A stretch of DNA of 64,000 nt, taken from assembly GCA_019420585.1 (NCBI GenBank), contig JAHZGX010000028.1, positions 1 through 64,000 on the forward strand, given 5' to 3'. This DNA is from Prevotellaceae bacterium (GTDB taxonomy: Bacteria > Bacteroidota > Bacteroidia > Bacteroidales > Bacteroidaceae). The notes beneath the pieces were generated by a model. The model did no database searches and was not told where the DNA came from. It worked only from the letters and a program-made list of their open reading frames with translations. Position numbers and translations under genes: made by a program. Below are positions 53,759 to 62,583 of this stretch, piece after piece (the stretch's first letter is position 1; each line of letters starts with the position of its first letter).

Positions 53759-55042
53759 ATGGCTAGGTATGAAAGCCTGCACAGTATATTGAAAGTCTTG
53801 ATCCACATAATGGTGTGGATGGTGGTCTTCTTCTTCCCGCAGATGATGTTCGTGCGGGAAGAAGGCTTCTTGGTTTTTGTTTCCCATATGGCTCCTTTGC
53901 TCGTCAGTCCCGCCCTCTTGGCCATTGTGTTTTATGCCAATTACCTGTGGCTCGTCCCGCGCATGCTTGCCAACCGGGATATCCGCAGGTTTGTCATACT
54001 GAACGTCCTGCTGGTCATGGCCATACACGCGGCCAATGGTTTATGGAACTATTCGTGGTTGAAATGCATAGAGCGTGCCGAACTGACTTCGTGGGAAAAC
54101 GAAGGTATGCAAGATTCCCTGATGGTTTATCGCTATGGTGAACTTGGGGTGGGGGATAGTTGTCCTCACTGCGGGCAAGTCATTACTTCTGATAGTCAGG
54201 GCAGGCATCATGGCATGGAGGTGTGCACACGTCCTGGTGACCGTTCTGTGTGCGATGGTTCTGCCATACCTCCTGTCTGCCGTCCTTTTGGCGGTCACCC
54301 TGCTGGCAAGGACGCGCATGGATGGGTAGCCTTGCTGGTACTTGTTAGGGATTTCTTCACTTATCTTTTGCTGGTGGCACTGGCTGTGGTGCTGCACATG
54401 AGTTTTAGGTTTCATCAGGCTGAGATGGCTCGCAGGCAGGCGGAGTACCGTCATACCGAGGCTGAACTGCAGAGCCTGAAGAATCAGATAAGTCCTCATT
54501 TTCTGCTTAATACGCTCAATAATATCTATGCTTTGGTCATGCTTGATCAAAGTAAGGCGCAGGAAGCCATCATGAACCTCAGTCGTTTGCTCAGTCACAT
54601 GCTTTACCAGAACCGTGACACCTACACCACCCTGGAGCGTGAGGTGGATTTTGTAAGGCGCTATGTTGACCTCATGCGCCTGCGTGTTTCTTCGGGAGTG
54701 CAGGTGGAGTTTGTTGACAATGTGAAGGAATGCGGCATGCTCCCTGTGCCTCCCTTTATCTATATATCCTTGGTGGAGAATGCTTTCAAGCATGGCATCA
54801 GAGTCAACGAGGGGTACATCAGCATTCACATCATAGGGTCAACGGACAGCGGTGCCATTTGTGCCGACATCCGCAACAGCAACCATCCCAAGTCACCGGA
54901 TGACAAGAGCGGGCATGGCGTGGGACTGCAGTTGGTACGCAGGAGGCTGGAACTGCTTTACCCTGGCCGCTTCACATGGGAACAGGGGGTGGATGCAGTG
55001 CGTAATGAATACTATTCAATATTAACAATACAGACAAGATGA
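53759..55042 (+). CDS. LytS/YehU-type sensor histidine kinase
   Basis: A 427-residue membrane histidine kinase of the His_kinase (PF06580) type. N-terminal helices (about 15-105) and one near 195-215 form the sensor. The phosphoacceptor is H247 in I-S-P-H-F-L-L-N-T-L-N-N. The ATPase part has N-A-F-K-H-G and G-V-G-L-Q-L-V-R-R-R-L. Between the helices lies an unusual Cys/His/Gly/Pro-rich stretch (about 128-190, with C-P-H-C). It is coupled to the LytTR regulator by a 4-base overlap and probably controls the efflux genes upstream. Confidence 0.9.
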   Translation: MARYESLHSILKVLIHIMVWMVVFFFPQMMFVREEGFLVFVSHMAPLLVSPALLAIVFYANYLWLVPRMLANRDIRRFVILNVLLVMAIHAANGLWNYSWLKCIERAELTSWENEGMQDSLMVYRYGELGVGDSCPHCGQVITSDSQGRHHGMEVCTRPGDRSVCDGSAIPPVCRPFGGHPAGKDAHGWVALLVLVRDFFTYLLLVALAVVLHMSFRFHQAEMARRQAEYRHTEAELQSLKNQISPHFLLNTLNNIYALVMLDQSKAQEAIMNLSRLLSHMLYQNRDTYTTLEREVDFVRRYVDLMRLRVSSGVQVEFVDNVKECGMLPVPPFIYISLVENAFKHGIRVNEGYISIHIIGSTDSGAICADIRNSNHPKSPDDKSGHGVGLQLVRRRLELLYPGRFTWEQGVDAVRNEYYSILTIQTR

Positions 55043-55776
55043 ACAAGATTACCTGTGCTATCGTGGACGATGAGCCGCTTGCAAGAGCATTGCTTGAGAG
55101 TTATGTGCAGAAGACCCCCTTCCTGACTTTAAAGGGACAGTATGACAGTGCCTCATCTGCTTTGCATGATCTTATATCCGCTCCCGTTGACGTGGCTTTC
55201 CTTGACATACAGATGCCAGACTTGGATGGGGTGCAACTCAGTCGCATGCTGCCCAGCCATACACGCATTATATTCACCACGGCCTTCAGTGAATATGCAG
55301 TGGAGGGATTCCGTGTCAATGCATTGGATTACCTGAAAAAACCTGTCAACTACAGTGAGTTCTTGGAGAGTGCAAACAAGGCACTTGCCTGGTTCTCCCG
55401 CTCCAATGTGGTTGCGCATGAGGACAATAAGGACATGACGGGCAGTCCGTCTCCTGACCAGTTCTTTTATGTGAAGAGCGATTATAAGCTTGTGCAGATA
55501 CCTTTTGACAAGATACTTTACGTGGAAGGACTCAAGGACTACCTGAAGATATACCTTGAGGACAGCCGCCCGGTGATGACACTCATGAGCATGAAACTGA
55601 TGGAGGAGAAACTCCCTTATCCAAGGTTCATGCGCATACATCGCTCTTACATGGTGCAGATGAGCAAGGTAACCAGCATCAACAAGGGTGTGCTCACCAT
55701 CGGGTCGGAGCATCTGCCCATCAGTGATGGTTATAAGGAGGAATTGCAGAAGTTCGTGTCCAACCACTTGCTGTGA
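55039..55776 (+). CDS. LytTR-family response regulator
   Basis: A 245-residue regulator. The receiver domain has the phosphoacceptor D56 in F-L-D-I-Q-M-P and the usual D-D-E near the N-terminus. The LytTR DNA-binding domain (about 145-240) has the Y-V-E-G-L-K-D-Y-L-K-I stretch and M-R-I-H-R-S-Y-M-V. It partners with the upstream sensor kinase (their genes overlap). Target promoters are not identified. Confidence 0.95.
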   Translation: MNKITCAIVDDEPLARALLESYVQKTPFLTLKGQYDSASSALHDLISAPVDVAFLDIQMPDLDGVQLSRMLPSHTRIIFTTAFSEYAVEGFRVNALDYLKKPVNYSEFLESANKALAWFSRSNVVAHEDNKDMTGSPSPDQFFYVKSDYKLVQIPFDKILYVEGLKDYLKIYLEDSRPVMTLMSMKLMEEKLPYPRFMRIHRSYMVQMSKVTSINKGVLTIGSEHLPISDGYKEELQKFVSNHLL

Positions 55777-55840
55777 TTCGCGGGTTGGAATTTGCCGTAC
55801 CTATATAATATAAACAATGTAAACCAAATCAACAGACAAT

Positions 55841-56464
55841 ATGAAGAAGATCTTATTAGCGTTGTTCGTCCTGCTTTCCATTACGGCAGGAGCCAAGTCA
55901 CATGTCGATGCCAAGTATTTGGCCGGTGCTGTTCCCGAAGAGAATGGAATGGTTGTTTTCCGTAAGTCATTCAGTGTGCAGGGCAAGAGCCAAGAGGAAG
56001 TGTTTTCCGGCATGAATGATTTCGTGACCCAGGAATTGGTGGGTAAGGCCATCGAGGGGCTGCGTACCCGTGTCATCTCCAATAGCCAGGAAGACGGACT
56101 GGTGGTGGCACGTGTGGAGGAGTACATGGTGTTCAAGAACAAGCCTCTCTACCTCGACCGTACTCGCTTCCGCTATCAGGTGTCCGTGAAAGTGACAGGG
56201 AACCGTGTGGACATGGAACTTTCTCAACTCTCCTATTATTATGGCGAGCAGACCGATGGGACCAAAGGAGAGAACTACAAGGCAGAGGAGTGGATTTCCG
56301 ATAAGGCTGCTATCACAAAGGCAGGCAACAAACTCTATCCGCGCAGTGGCAAGTTCCGCATCAAGACAGTGGACAGGGCTGCCGAGATATTCAGCCAGGC
56401 TATTGACAAGTTTGAAGAAAAGAAAACCGTGGAGGTACGCTCCGGCGTGGTGGTGACCGAGTGA
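55841..56464 (+). CDS. DUF4468 family exported protein
   Basis: A 207-residue protein with a signal peptide (about 1-18). The mature part matches the Bacteroidota-specific DUF4468 pattern, with F-S-G-M-N-D-F-V, E-Y-M-V-F-K-N and Y-Q-V-S-V-K-V strands. The domain resembles a TBP-like fold; its role is unknown. It overlaps the following small membrane protein and is probably in one operon with it and the porin. Confidence 0.75.
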   Translation: MKKILLALFVLLSITAGAKSHVDAKYLAGAVPEENGMVVFRKSFSVQGKSQEEVFSGMNDFVTQELVGKAIEGLRTRVISNSQEDGLVVARVEEYMVFKNKPLYLDRTRFRYQVSVKVTGNRVDMELSQLSYYYGEQTDGTKGENYKAEEWISDKAAITKAGNKLYPRSGKFRIKTVDRAAEIFSQAIDKFEEKKTVEVRSGVVVTE

Positions 56465-56496
56465 CGGACACGGTTCAAACCAAACCAATCGTATAT

Positions 56497-56739
56497 ATGA
56501 CACAGGAGGAAAGGGAACAGAATAGAGAAAAAGAACTGGAGCGTATTCGACGCAAACGTCGCAGGTGTACCGACCATCAGGGGGCACGGCAGGTATTGAA
56601 CCTGCTGTTCCTGCTGTTGGCAGCCATTGGGCTGGTGCTTTATTTTGCTTCGGATAACCATCATGTGGCTGCCCTTGCTGTCATTGCTGTGGGCATGCTG
56701 TTCAAAGTGGGTGAGTTCTTTATCCGCTTTTTCTTGTAA
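56497..56739 (+). CDS. Small inner-membrane protein with two helices
   Basis: An 80-residue protein from the ATG at 56497. A GTG at 56461 would add 12 residues. A charged N-terminus (E-R-E-Q-N-R-E-K-E-L-E-R-I-R-R-K-R-R-R) precedes two hydrophobic helices (about 34-53 and 57-77). Nothing recognisable as a family. Its place between DUF4468 and the porin suggests a joint envelope function, but that is inference. Confidence 0.65.
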   Translation: MTQEEREQNREKELERIRRKRRRCTDHQGARQVLNLLFLLLAAIGLVLYFASDNHHVAALAVIAVGMLFKVGEFFIRFFL

Positions 56740-56748
56740 AGGAGGCTG

Positions 56749-59001
56749 ATGCAGACAATAATGACATTAAGACGCCTTATCGTGTTGATGCTCTGTCTGT
56801 TGTTCATGCAGCAGATGGCGTGGTCACAGAGGCCGTTGCGCAATGCCGCGGGGGCAGGTAGCAGCATATCCCAAAGTCAGGATGGTGACACGGAGCGGCA
56901 GGAGCGCACTACTTGGGGACGCGACACCACCAAGCACAAGAAGTCCAAACCGATACCCGTTGGACAGTTCCAGTGGTGCATTGACCGCAGGTTGGGAACG
57001 GTGACAGATGCGGAAAACAATGATACCGTGGTGCACAATTTCCAGAATTTCAACAATACGGAGGGCTATACAGGACATTACAACTTCCTCGGCAATGTGG
57101 GTTCGCCACGTTTGAGCAGATTGTTCATGGAGCGTGAGGTGACCGATGACTTTCTCTTCCTGCAGCCTTTCAGTTTCTTCCGTACTGCGCTGCAGGATTT
57201 CCGCTTTACCAATACGCTGAGCCCCATTACCAACCTGGCTTACCACAAGTGCGGCAACAGCCAGAACGGGGAGGACAGAGTGCGGGCCTATTTTGCCACG
57301 AATGTCAACAAACTCTCGGGGCTGGGATTCAAGTTGGACTACCTGTATGGGCGCGGCTATTACAACAGCCAGGCCAACAGCATGTTCGGAAGCACGTTTT
57401 ATGGATACCACCGCGGTGAACGGTACAACATACATGCCTATGTCAACATCAACAATCTGAAGATGGGTGAAAACGGCGGCATTGAGGATGATGACTATAT
57501 AAAGAATCCGCAGAGTTTCCAACAGAGGTACTCTAGTAAGGACATACCCGTGATGCTCAGCCAGACTTGGAACCGTAACCATGAGCAGAACTTCTATCTG
57601 ACACACAAGTACAACTTGGGATTCCACCGTGATATAGAGGTACCTGACTCCCTCAAGCCCGTTCCGCCTTCGGCCGGAGACTTGCTTTCCTCCCTGCCTG
57701 ACAGCCTCCAGCAGGTGCTCCGGCAGGACAGCGTGGCGCGCCTGGCCATGGTGGACACACTTATGGAACGCTGGAAGAGCCAGCAGGTGATTCCCCGGGA
57801 ATTTGTCCCCGTAACCAGTATAATCCATACGTTCGACGTGCGCCATCTCAATCACAATTACGTGGCCCACAGCACCCCCGATGATTATTACACTCATCAT
57901 TATTTCGGCCAGTGGAATGACGTGTATGACAAGACGCGCTCCCTGGCTGTTCGCAACACCTTTGGTGTGGCCTTGCGGGAGGGATTCAACAAGTGGGCGC
58001 AGATGGGCATCACGCTCTTCGGCACGCATGAGTTGCGCTCTTACCGCATGGTGGATTGGCAGGCGGAGCGTGATACCGTGGGTACCCGGAAGTATGTGGA
58101 GAACGACATTTCGGTGGGTGGCGAACTGGCCAGGACGCAGGGCAGGTTCGTGCATTACAATGTGAATGGCGAAGTGTGGCTGGTGGGGCAGAGGAGCGGA
58201 GACTTCAGTGTGGACGGCAACATCGACCTGGGCTTCCCCATGGGACGCAAAGACAGCATGGCACTGGACGTGCATGCCTATGTGAAGCACCGCACTCCCG
58301 ATTTCTATCTGCGCCATTACCATTCCCAGAGTGCATGGTGGGACAATGACTTAAGCCACGAACTCCGCACCAGGGTGGAAGGAACACTGCGGTTGTGCAA
58401 GTTCGGCACACGTCTCAATGTGGGCTTTGAAAATGTTGTCAATTATACTTGCTTCGCTATGCAGAACACGCTGAAGGACAGTACGCATGCAGGAAGCCTG
58501 ATCCCCGGAGACTATACGCATGCCGTGTGCGTGAGGCAGAACGGCGGCAGTGTGCAGGTGTTCAGTGCCACGCTGGCGCAGGACCTGAAGTTCGGGCCTG
58601 TGCACTGGGACAGTGAGGTCACGTATCAGAAGACTTCCGACAAGGATGTCTTGCCCTTGCCACAGGTGTCGCTTTACACCAATCTCTATTTGCTTTTCCG
58701 CATTGCCAAGGTCTTGAGGGTGCAGTTGGGCGGTGACCTCCGTTACTTCACCTCTTATTATGCCCCCGATTATTCTACTGCCGTGGGGCAGTTTGCCGTG
58801 CAGGACGCTCAGAACCAGCGTGTCAAGATTGGCAATTACCCAATTGTGAATGCCTACGTGAACCTTCACCTGAAGCATTGTCGCCTGTATGTAGCCATGA
58901 ATCATGTCAATCAAGGGACGGGGCATGCATTCTGGGCTCCCCATTATCCCATCAATCCGCGCACTTTTCATTTCGGTCTCAGTTGGAACTTCTTCAACTG
59001 A
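56749..59001 (+). CDS. Putative porin (PF14121-type outer-membrane protein)
   Basis: A 750-residue outer-membrane beta-barrel typical of Bacteroidota. A signal peptide (about 1-27) precedes a short N-terminal part rich in R/K/D, then the conserved opening of the putative-porin family (F-N-N-T-E-G-Y-T-G-H-Y-N-F-L-G-N-V-G-S-P). Many aromatic strands follow and the end is W-N-F-F-N. Substrate is unknown. A very strong terminator follows at 59057. Confidence 0.85.
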   Translation: MQTIMTLRRLIVLMLCLLFMQQMAWSQRPLRNAAGAGSSISQSQDGDTERQERTTWGRDTTKHKKSKPIPVGQFQWCIDRRLGTVTDAENNDTVVHNFQNFNNTEGYTGHYNFLGNVGSPRLSRLFMEREVTDDFLFLQPFSFFRTALQDFRFTNTLSPITNLAYHKCGNSQNGEDRVRAYFATNVNKLSGLGFKLDYLYGRGYYNSQANSMFGSTFYGYHRGERYNIHAYVNINNLKMGENGGIEDDDYIKNPQSFQQRYSSKDIPVMLSQTWNRNHEQNFYLTHKYNLGFHRDIEVPDSLKPVPPSAGDLLSSLPDSLQQVLRQDSVARLAMVDTLMERWKSQQVIPREFVPVTSIIHTFDVRHLNHNYVAHSTPDDYYTHHYFGQWNDVYDKTRSLAVRNTFGVALREGFNKWAQMGITLFGTHELRSYRMVDWQAERDTVGTRKYVENDISVGGELARTQGRFVHYNVNGEVWLVGQRSGDFSVDGNIDLGFPMGRKDSMALDVHAYVKHRTPDFYLRHYHSQSAWWDNDLSHELRTRVEGTLRLCKFGTRLNVGFENVVNYTCFAMQNTLKDSTHAGSLIPGDYTHAVCVRQNGGSVQVFSATLAQDLKFGPVHWDSEVTYQKTSDKDVLPLPQVSLYTNLYLLFRIAKVLRVQLGGDLRYFTSYYAPDYSTAVGQFAVQDAQNQRVKIGNYPIVNAYVNLHLKHCRLYVAMNHVNQGTGHAFWAPHYPINPRTFHFGLSWNFFN

Positions 59002-59056
59002 TGCAGCCGGGACTGTCCGTCTGACTTTTTGGGAGATGCCGGAGGATTGCATGCAT

Positions 59057-59110
59057 GAAGAGGCATCCGCCTGCGTGAAGACACGCTTGGGCGGATGCCT
59101 CTTCCTTTTC
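59057..59110 (+). terminator. Strong intrinsic terminator after the porin gene
   Basis: A perfect 15-bp stem (59057-59071/59090-59104) with additional pairing inside the loop (GCGTG/CACGC) is followed by a T-rich stretch. It separates the rightward porin operon from the leftward gene at 59152. Confidence 0.85.
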
Positions 59111-59151
59111 CTGTGTGTTTCCCCTTGCGGTTCTTGGAGTTCGTGTACTGG

Positions 59152-59937
59152 TCAGGCTTTTTGTTTCTCTGCCTCCCGTGTCTGTATGTTTCCCCAGAAG
59201 AGAATGCTGCAAAATGACTCCACAGTCATGGCGATGACCATGAAGGCCATGCTTGCGATGTATGCAGCAATTGTGGCCAGAACCCATATAGGAGGTGTGT
59301 CCACTATGTCTCCATTCTGCATAGCCTGGTAAGCATGTGCCCATGCCGCACTCATGATACCCATGGGAACCTGCCCGGGCAGTGCAACCAGCAAGACGAG
59401 CATGAAGAGAAGCAACTGGAAGGGGAACAGGCTGCCGTAATGCTTGTAGCCGATGGCCACCCCTCCTATGCAGTTGGAGAGCGGCTGGGTGGAGTAGGCT
59501 ATGTCCATCAGTGCCATGGTTGTGGGCATCAGTGCCAGTGTGAGGGCAATGAATATAACCAGTGCACACCATCTCCCGTGTGGCAGGGACTGTCCTGCAG
59601 CCCAAGTGGTGGCCACCACTGCTATGATTACCACAGCGGAAAGTATCAGCCGCAGGGCAGCACGGAATGTGCTTCTCATGTCACCGGCTAGTCCCTCCAG
59701 AGGCTTCCTGCGAGGCATGACACCCTGTTGCTGCCATTCGTGCAGCAGCCTGTCCAGTTGTCCTGCATAGATGAACAGCCCCGGGAAGGGCAGCAGCAGA
59801 CTCAGCAGCAATGTGGGCCAAGTGTGCGCCAGCACTGTGCCAGCATGCTCTTCGGCGGCGGTCAGTCCCGCTTGTATGCATCTTGCGTAAGACCGTGCTT
59901 CGCACACGGTGAAGGGTCTTTCTGTGTTTGTTTCCAT
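59152..59937 (-). CDS. Unknown polytopic membrane protein
   Basis: A 261-residue inner-membrane protein with about five to six hydrophobic segments (about 41-60, 92-112, 123-143, 165-190 and 222-245). I recognise no family or catalytic motif. The N-terminal 40 residues are polar. The gene stands alone between convergent and divergent neighbours and has a TAACTTTG box upstream. Stable codon use and clear membrane pattern support that it is real. Confidence 0.6.
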   Translation of the reverse strand: METNTERPFTVCEARSYARCIQAGLTAAEEHAGTVLAHTWPTLLLSLLLPFPGLFIYAGQLDRLLHEWQQQGVMPRRKPLEGLAGDMRSTFRAALRLILSAVVIIAVVATTWAAGQSLPHGRWCALVIFIALTLALMPTTMALMDIAYSTQPLSNCIGGVAIGYKHYGSLFPFQLLLFMLVLLVALPGQVPMGIMSAAWAHAYQAMQNGDIVDTPPIWVLATIAAYIASMAFMVIAMTVESFCSILFWGNIQTREAEKQKA

Positions 59938-59959
59938 TGGAACATCTGTTTCTTTGGAA

Positions 59960-59967
59960 CAAAGTTA
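59960..59967 (-). promoter_or_regulatory. Candidate -7 element for the gene at 59152-59937
   Basis: Read leftward it is TAACTTTG, a perfect TAnnTTTG match 22 bases before the start. A clear -33 box is missing. Confidence 0.4.
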
Positions 59968-60020
59968 CTGCTTTTCCACTTTCCCCACTCTTTTTCGTGG
60001 GTAAAATGTGCGTGCCATGC

Positions 60021-60051
60021 TTGGCTCTCTTGTCAAATTATGGTAATTTTG
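60021..60051 (+). promoter_or_regulatory. Candidate promoter of the oxidoreductase gene
   Basis: TTG at 60021-60023, a 20-base spacer and TAATTTTG at 60044-60051. Transcription would start near 60058, so translation must start after that, which favours the ATG at 60075. Confidence 0.6.
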
Positions 60052-60074
60052 CAATGCAAGAAAGATTGCCTCTT

Positions 60075-61076
60075 ATGCAGAATCATACCAGTTTTACGCG
60101 TGAGATAAGGTGGGGCTTCATAGGTTGCGGAGAAGTGACCGAGAAGAAGAGTGGCCCGGCCTTTGCCATGATACCCGGATCTAGGATACGTGCCGTCATG
60201 AGCCGCAGTAAGGAGAAGGCTCAGTCTTATGCCCAAAGACACGATGTGGAACGCTGGTACACGGATGCACAGCAGTTGATTGATGACCCCGAGGTGAATG
60301 CTGTGTACATAGCCACGCCGCCTTCCTCACATGCCACTTATGCCATTATGAGCATGAAGGCGGGCAAACCCGTGTATGTGGAGAAGCCTTTGGCCAGCAG
60401 TTATCTTGACTGTCAGCGGGTCAACAGGGTGAGCGAGCAGACTCGTGTACCTTGTTTCGTGGCTTATTATCGCCGTTACCTTCCTTATTTTCTCAAAATC
60501 AAGGAACTCGTGCAGCAGGGATTCATAGGGAGTGTCATCAATGTGCAGGTACGTTTTGCCGTGCCGCCCCGTGACTTGGATTATAATAGCACCAGTCTTC
60601 CGTGGCGTGTGCAGCGCGACATTGCAGGAGGAGGTTATTTCTATGACCTGGCTCCCCATCAGATTGACCTGCTTCAGGAAATCTTCGGTCCTATCGTTCA
60701 GGCCAAGGGTTACCGCACAAACAGAGGCGGGTTGTATGAGACGGAGGATTCCGTGAGTGCTTGCTTCCAGTTCCACGATGGTCTGCCCGGCAGTGGCTCA
60801 TGGTGTTTCGTGAGTCATGAGAGTGCACGCCAGGACCGTATAGAACTGATTGGTGACCGGGGACAGTTGTGCTTTTCGGTATATACCTATGACCCCATTG
60901 TGCTCCACAATGCCCAAGGGCGGCAGGAGATTGTGGTGCCCAATCCGTCACACGTGCAGATGCCGCTCATTGAGCAGGTGGTGCACCATCTGCAGCAGCA
61001 GGGTTCCTGCTCGGCCGACAGCGTGAGTGCCACCAGCGTGAACTGGGTCATGGATCGCATCTTGGGCAAGATATAA
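60075..61076 (+). CDS. Gfo/Idh/MocA-family oxidoreductase
   Basis: A 333-residue NAD(P)-dependent oxidoreductase. The N-terminal Rossmann loop is G-F-I-G-C-G-E-V at about 14-21, followed by the family E-K-P motif (V-Y-V-E-K-P-L-A) and the C-terminal beta-sheet domain with G-G-G-Y-F-Y-D-L-A-P-H-Q-I-D. The start at 60075 is chosen because of the promoter at 60021-60051. Longer starts at 59928 and 60054 would lie at or upstream of the transcription start. Substrate is unknown, probably a sugar or inositol derivative. Confidence 0.85.
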   Translation: MQNHTSFTREIRWGFIGCGEVTEKKSGPAFAMIPGSRIRAVMSRSKEKAQSYAQRHDVERWYTDAQQLIDDPEVNAVYIATPPSSHATYAIMSMKAGKPVYVEKPLASSYLDCQRVNRVSEQTRVPCFVAYYRRYLPYFLKIKELVQQGFIGSVINVQVRFAVPPRDLDYNSTSLPWRVQRDIAGGGYFYDLAPHQIDLLQEIFGPIVQAKGYRTNRGGLYETEDSVSACFQFHDGLPGSGSWCFVSHESARQDRIELIGDRGQLCFSVYTYDPIVLHNAQGRQEIVVPNPSHVQMPLIEQVVHHLQQQGSCSADSVSATSVNWVMDRILGKI

Positions 61077-61169
61077 TTCTGCATTACACATTAATATATT
61101 ATACGCGCGCACGCGTGAGTGTGTAGGGACATGCCTCTGCTGCTCATCGTCTGCCATACTGATATTTCC

Positions 61170-61877
61170 ATGGACGGAGTGACCCACCTCTTCATCGACT
61201 TCGATGACACGCTTTATGATACGCATGGCAATGCTGTGATAGCCCTTAGCGAATTGTTTGACCACTTTGCTCTCGGGCGCTATTTCCCTGATGTGGAGTC
61301 GTTCACGGTGCCTTACTGGCAGACGAATGCTGAACTGTGGGAACAGTATGCCCACGGAGAAATCACTCGTGACTATCTTATGGTGGAGCGCTTCCGCCGT
61401 CCGCTTTCACTGGGACATGGGCTTGTGCCCACCCGTGAATTCTGCCTGGAGGTGAGTGACTGCTTCCTCTCGCTCTGTTCGGTGAAGCCCGGTGTGGTGG
61501 AGGGAGCGCACGACCTGATGGAATATTTGACAGAGCGAGGCTATCACATGAGCATCTGCAGCAATGGTTTTCATGAAGTTCAGTACAGCAAATTGCGTGC
61601 AAGCGGTCTTTTTGATTACTTTGACCATATTATCTTGAGTGAGGATGCCGGGGTGAACAAGCCCAATCAACTCTTCTTTGACTATGCCTTCTGCATCACG
61701 GGAGCTGAGCCAGAACATACGGTGATGATTGGTGACAATCCCGAGGCAGATATTCATGGCGCACATGATGCCGGCTTGCGCACCATCTACTTCCGCCGGC
61801 CTGGTGCAAGCCTAGAACCGCTTCCTTGGGCCGACTTCACGGTGGATGCACTGGAGCAGATAAAAGCCTTGCTGTGA
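61170..61877 (+). CDS. HAD-superfamily phosphatase (YjjG-like nucleotidase)
   Basis: A 235-residue HAD hydrolase from the ATG at 61170. The nucleophile D10 and general acid D12 lie in F-I-D-F-D-D-T-L-Y-D. A helical cap follows and the C-terminus has G-D-N-P-E-A-D-I-x-G-A-x-x-A-G. The pattern fits the YjjG branch, which acts on nucleoside monophosphates. GTG at 61119 and ATG at 61131 upstream are less likely because the extra residues are not family-like. Confidence 0.8.
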   Translation: MDGVTHLFIDFDDTLYDTHGNAVIALSELFDHFALGRYFPDVESFTVPYWQTNAELWEQYAHGEITRDYLMVERFRRPLSLGHGLVPTREFCLEVSDCFLSLCSVKPGVVEGAHDLMEYLTERGYHMSICSNGFHEVQYSKLRASGLFDYFDHIILSEDAGVNKPNQLFFDYAFCITGAEPEHTVMIGDNPEADIHGAHDAGLRTIYFRRPGASLEPLPWADFTVDALEQIKALL

Positions 61878-62017
61878 GTCCTGCTGCAGGTGCAGGCTTC
61901 TTGTGCAGTATATGCTGCAGGTAGGCTGTTGACTCAGAAATCGGTCAAGTGGCGCGTGGTACAAGTGAGTGACGTGTATTGTATTGTGCGCTTGTGTGTT
62001 TTTCATGAGGCATTCCG

Positions 62018-62572
62018 TCAGTGCCGGTCATCGTAGATGACGGTTTGCATGTTTATGTCGTGTGCTTCGGAGGGAATCTCCTGAAGTATCTGAAAGGGGA
62101 AGCACACCCCCATGAAGTATGCCCCGGGCATCTGTGTGAGCAGGCGGTCATAGTAGCCCTTGCCTCTGCCCAATCTGTGTCCTCGGCTGTCAAAAGCCAT
62201 TCCCGGTATGATGGCAAGATCTATCTCCGTGTATTCTTTCCTGCTGATTTCTTCTCCCTGTGGTTCCTGTATGCCATAGGCACCGGTGTGCATGACTGTT
62301 TCCGGCAGCCATGCACGTACCTCTACGCTGCAGGAGCCTGTGACCACAGGTAGGTACACCCGCTTGCCCTGCCGCATGGCTTCGTGGAGCAATGGGGTCA
62401 CGTCCACCTCATCGGGCAGTGGATGGTAGAGCAGGATGTGCCTGGCCTCCTGCCATAGGCGGGAGCGGCACACGCCCCTGCACGCTTGCTCCGACATGGT
62501 GTGGAGTTCTGCAGGTGTGTGTGCCGCTTTTCTGTTGCGCACCAGGGTGCGCAAGTCCTTTTTGCAAGGCAT
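62018..62572 (-). CDS. 5-formyltetrahydrofolate cyclo-ligase
   Basis: A 184-residue MTHFS-family enzyme that converts 5-formyl-THF to 5,10-methenyl-THF with ATP. It has K-K-D-L-R near the start, the central Y-H-P-L-P-D-E-V-D segment and the conserved G-R-G-K-G-Y-Y-D-R phosphate-binding motif. Length is normal. It lies 11 bases downstream of the GH109-like gene in the same direction, so the two are likely co-transcribed although the functions are unrelated. Confidence 0.93.
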   Translation of the reverse strand: MPCKKDLRTLVRNRKAAHTPAELHTMSEQACRGVCRSRLWQEARHILLYHPLPDEVDVTPLLHEAMRQGKRVYLPVVTGSCSVEVRAWLPETVMHTGAYGIQEPQGEEISRKEYTEIDLAIIPGMAFDSRGHRLGRGKGYYDRLLTQMPGAYFMGVCFPFQILQEIPSEAHDINMQTVIYDDRH

Positions 62573-62583
62573 TTGCCCGGTGC

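Noticed and set aside
56824..58323. Long reading frame opposite the porin gene
   Set aside because: His/Val-rich antisense shadow; the porin frame has a signal peptide and barrel pattern.
61100..61116. Alternating CG/CA run with an inverted repeat
   Set aside because: Short, possibly Z-DNA-prone, but no sign of a function; likely chance.
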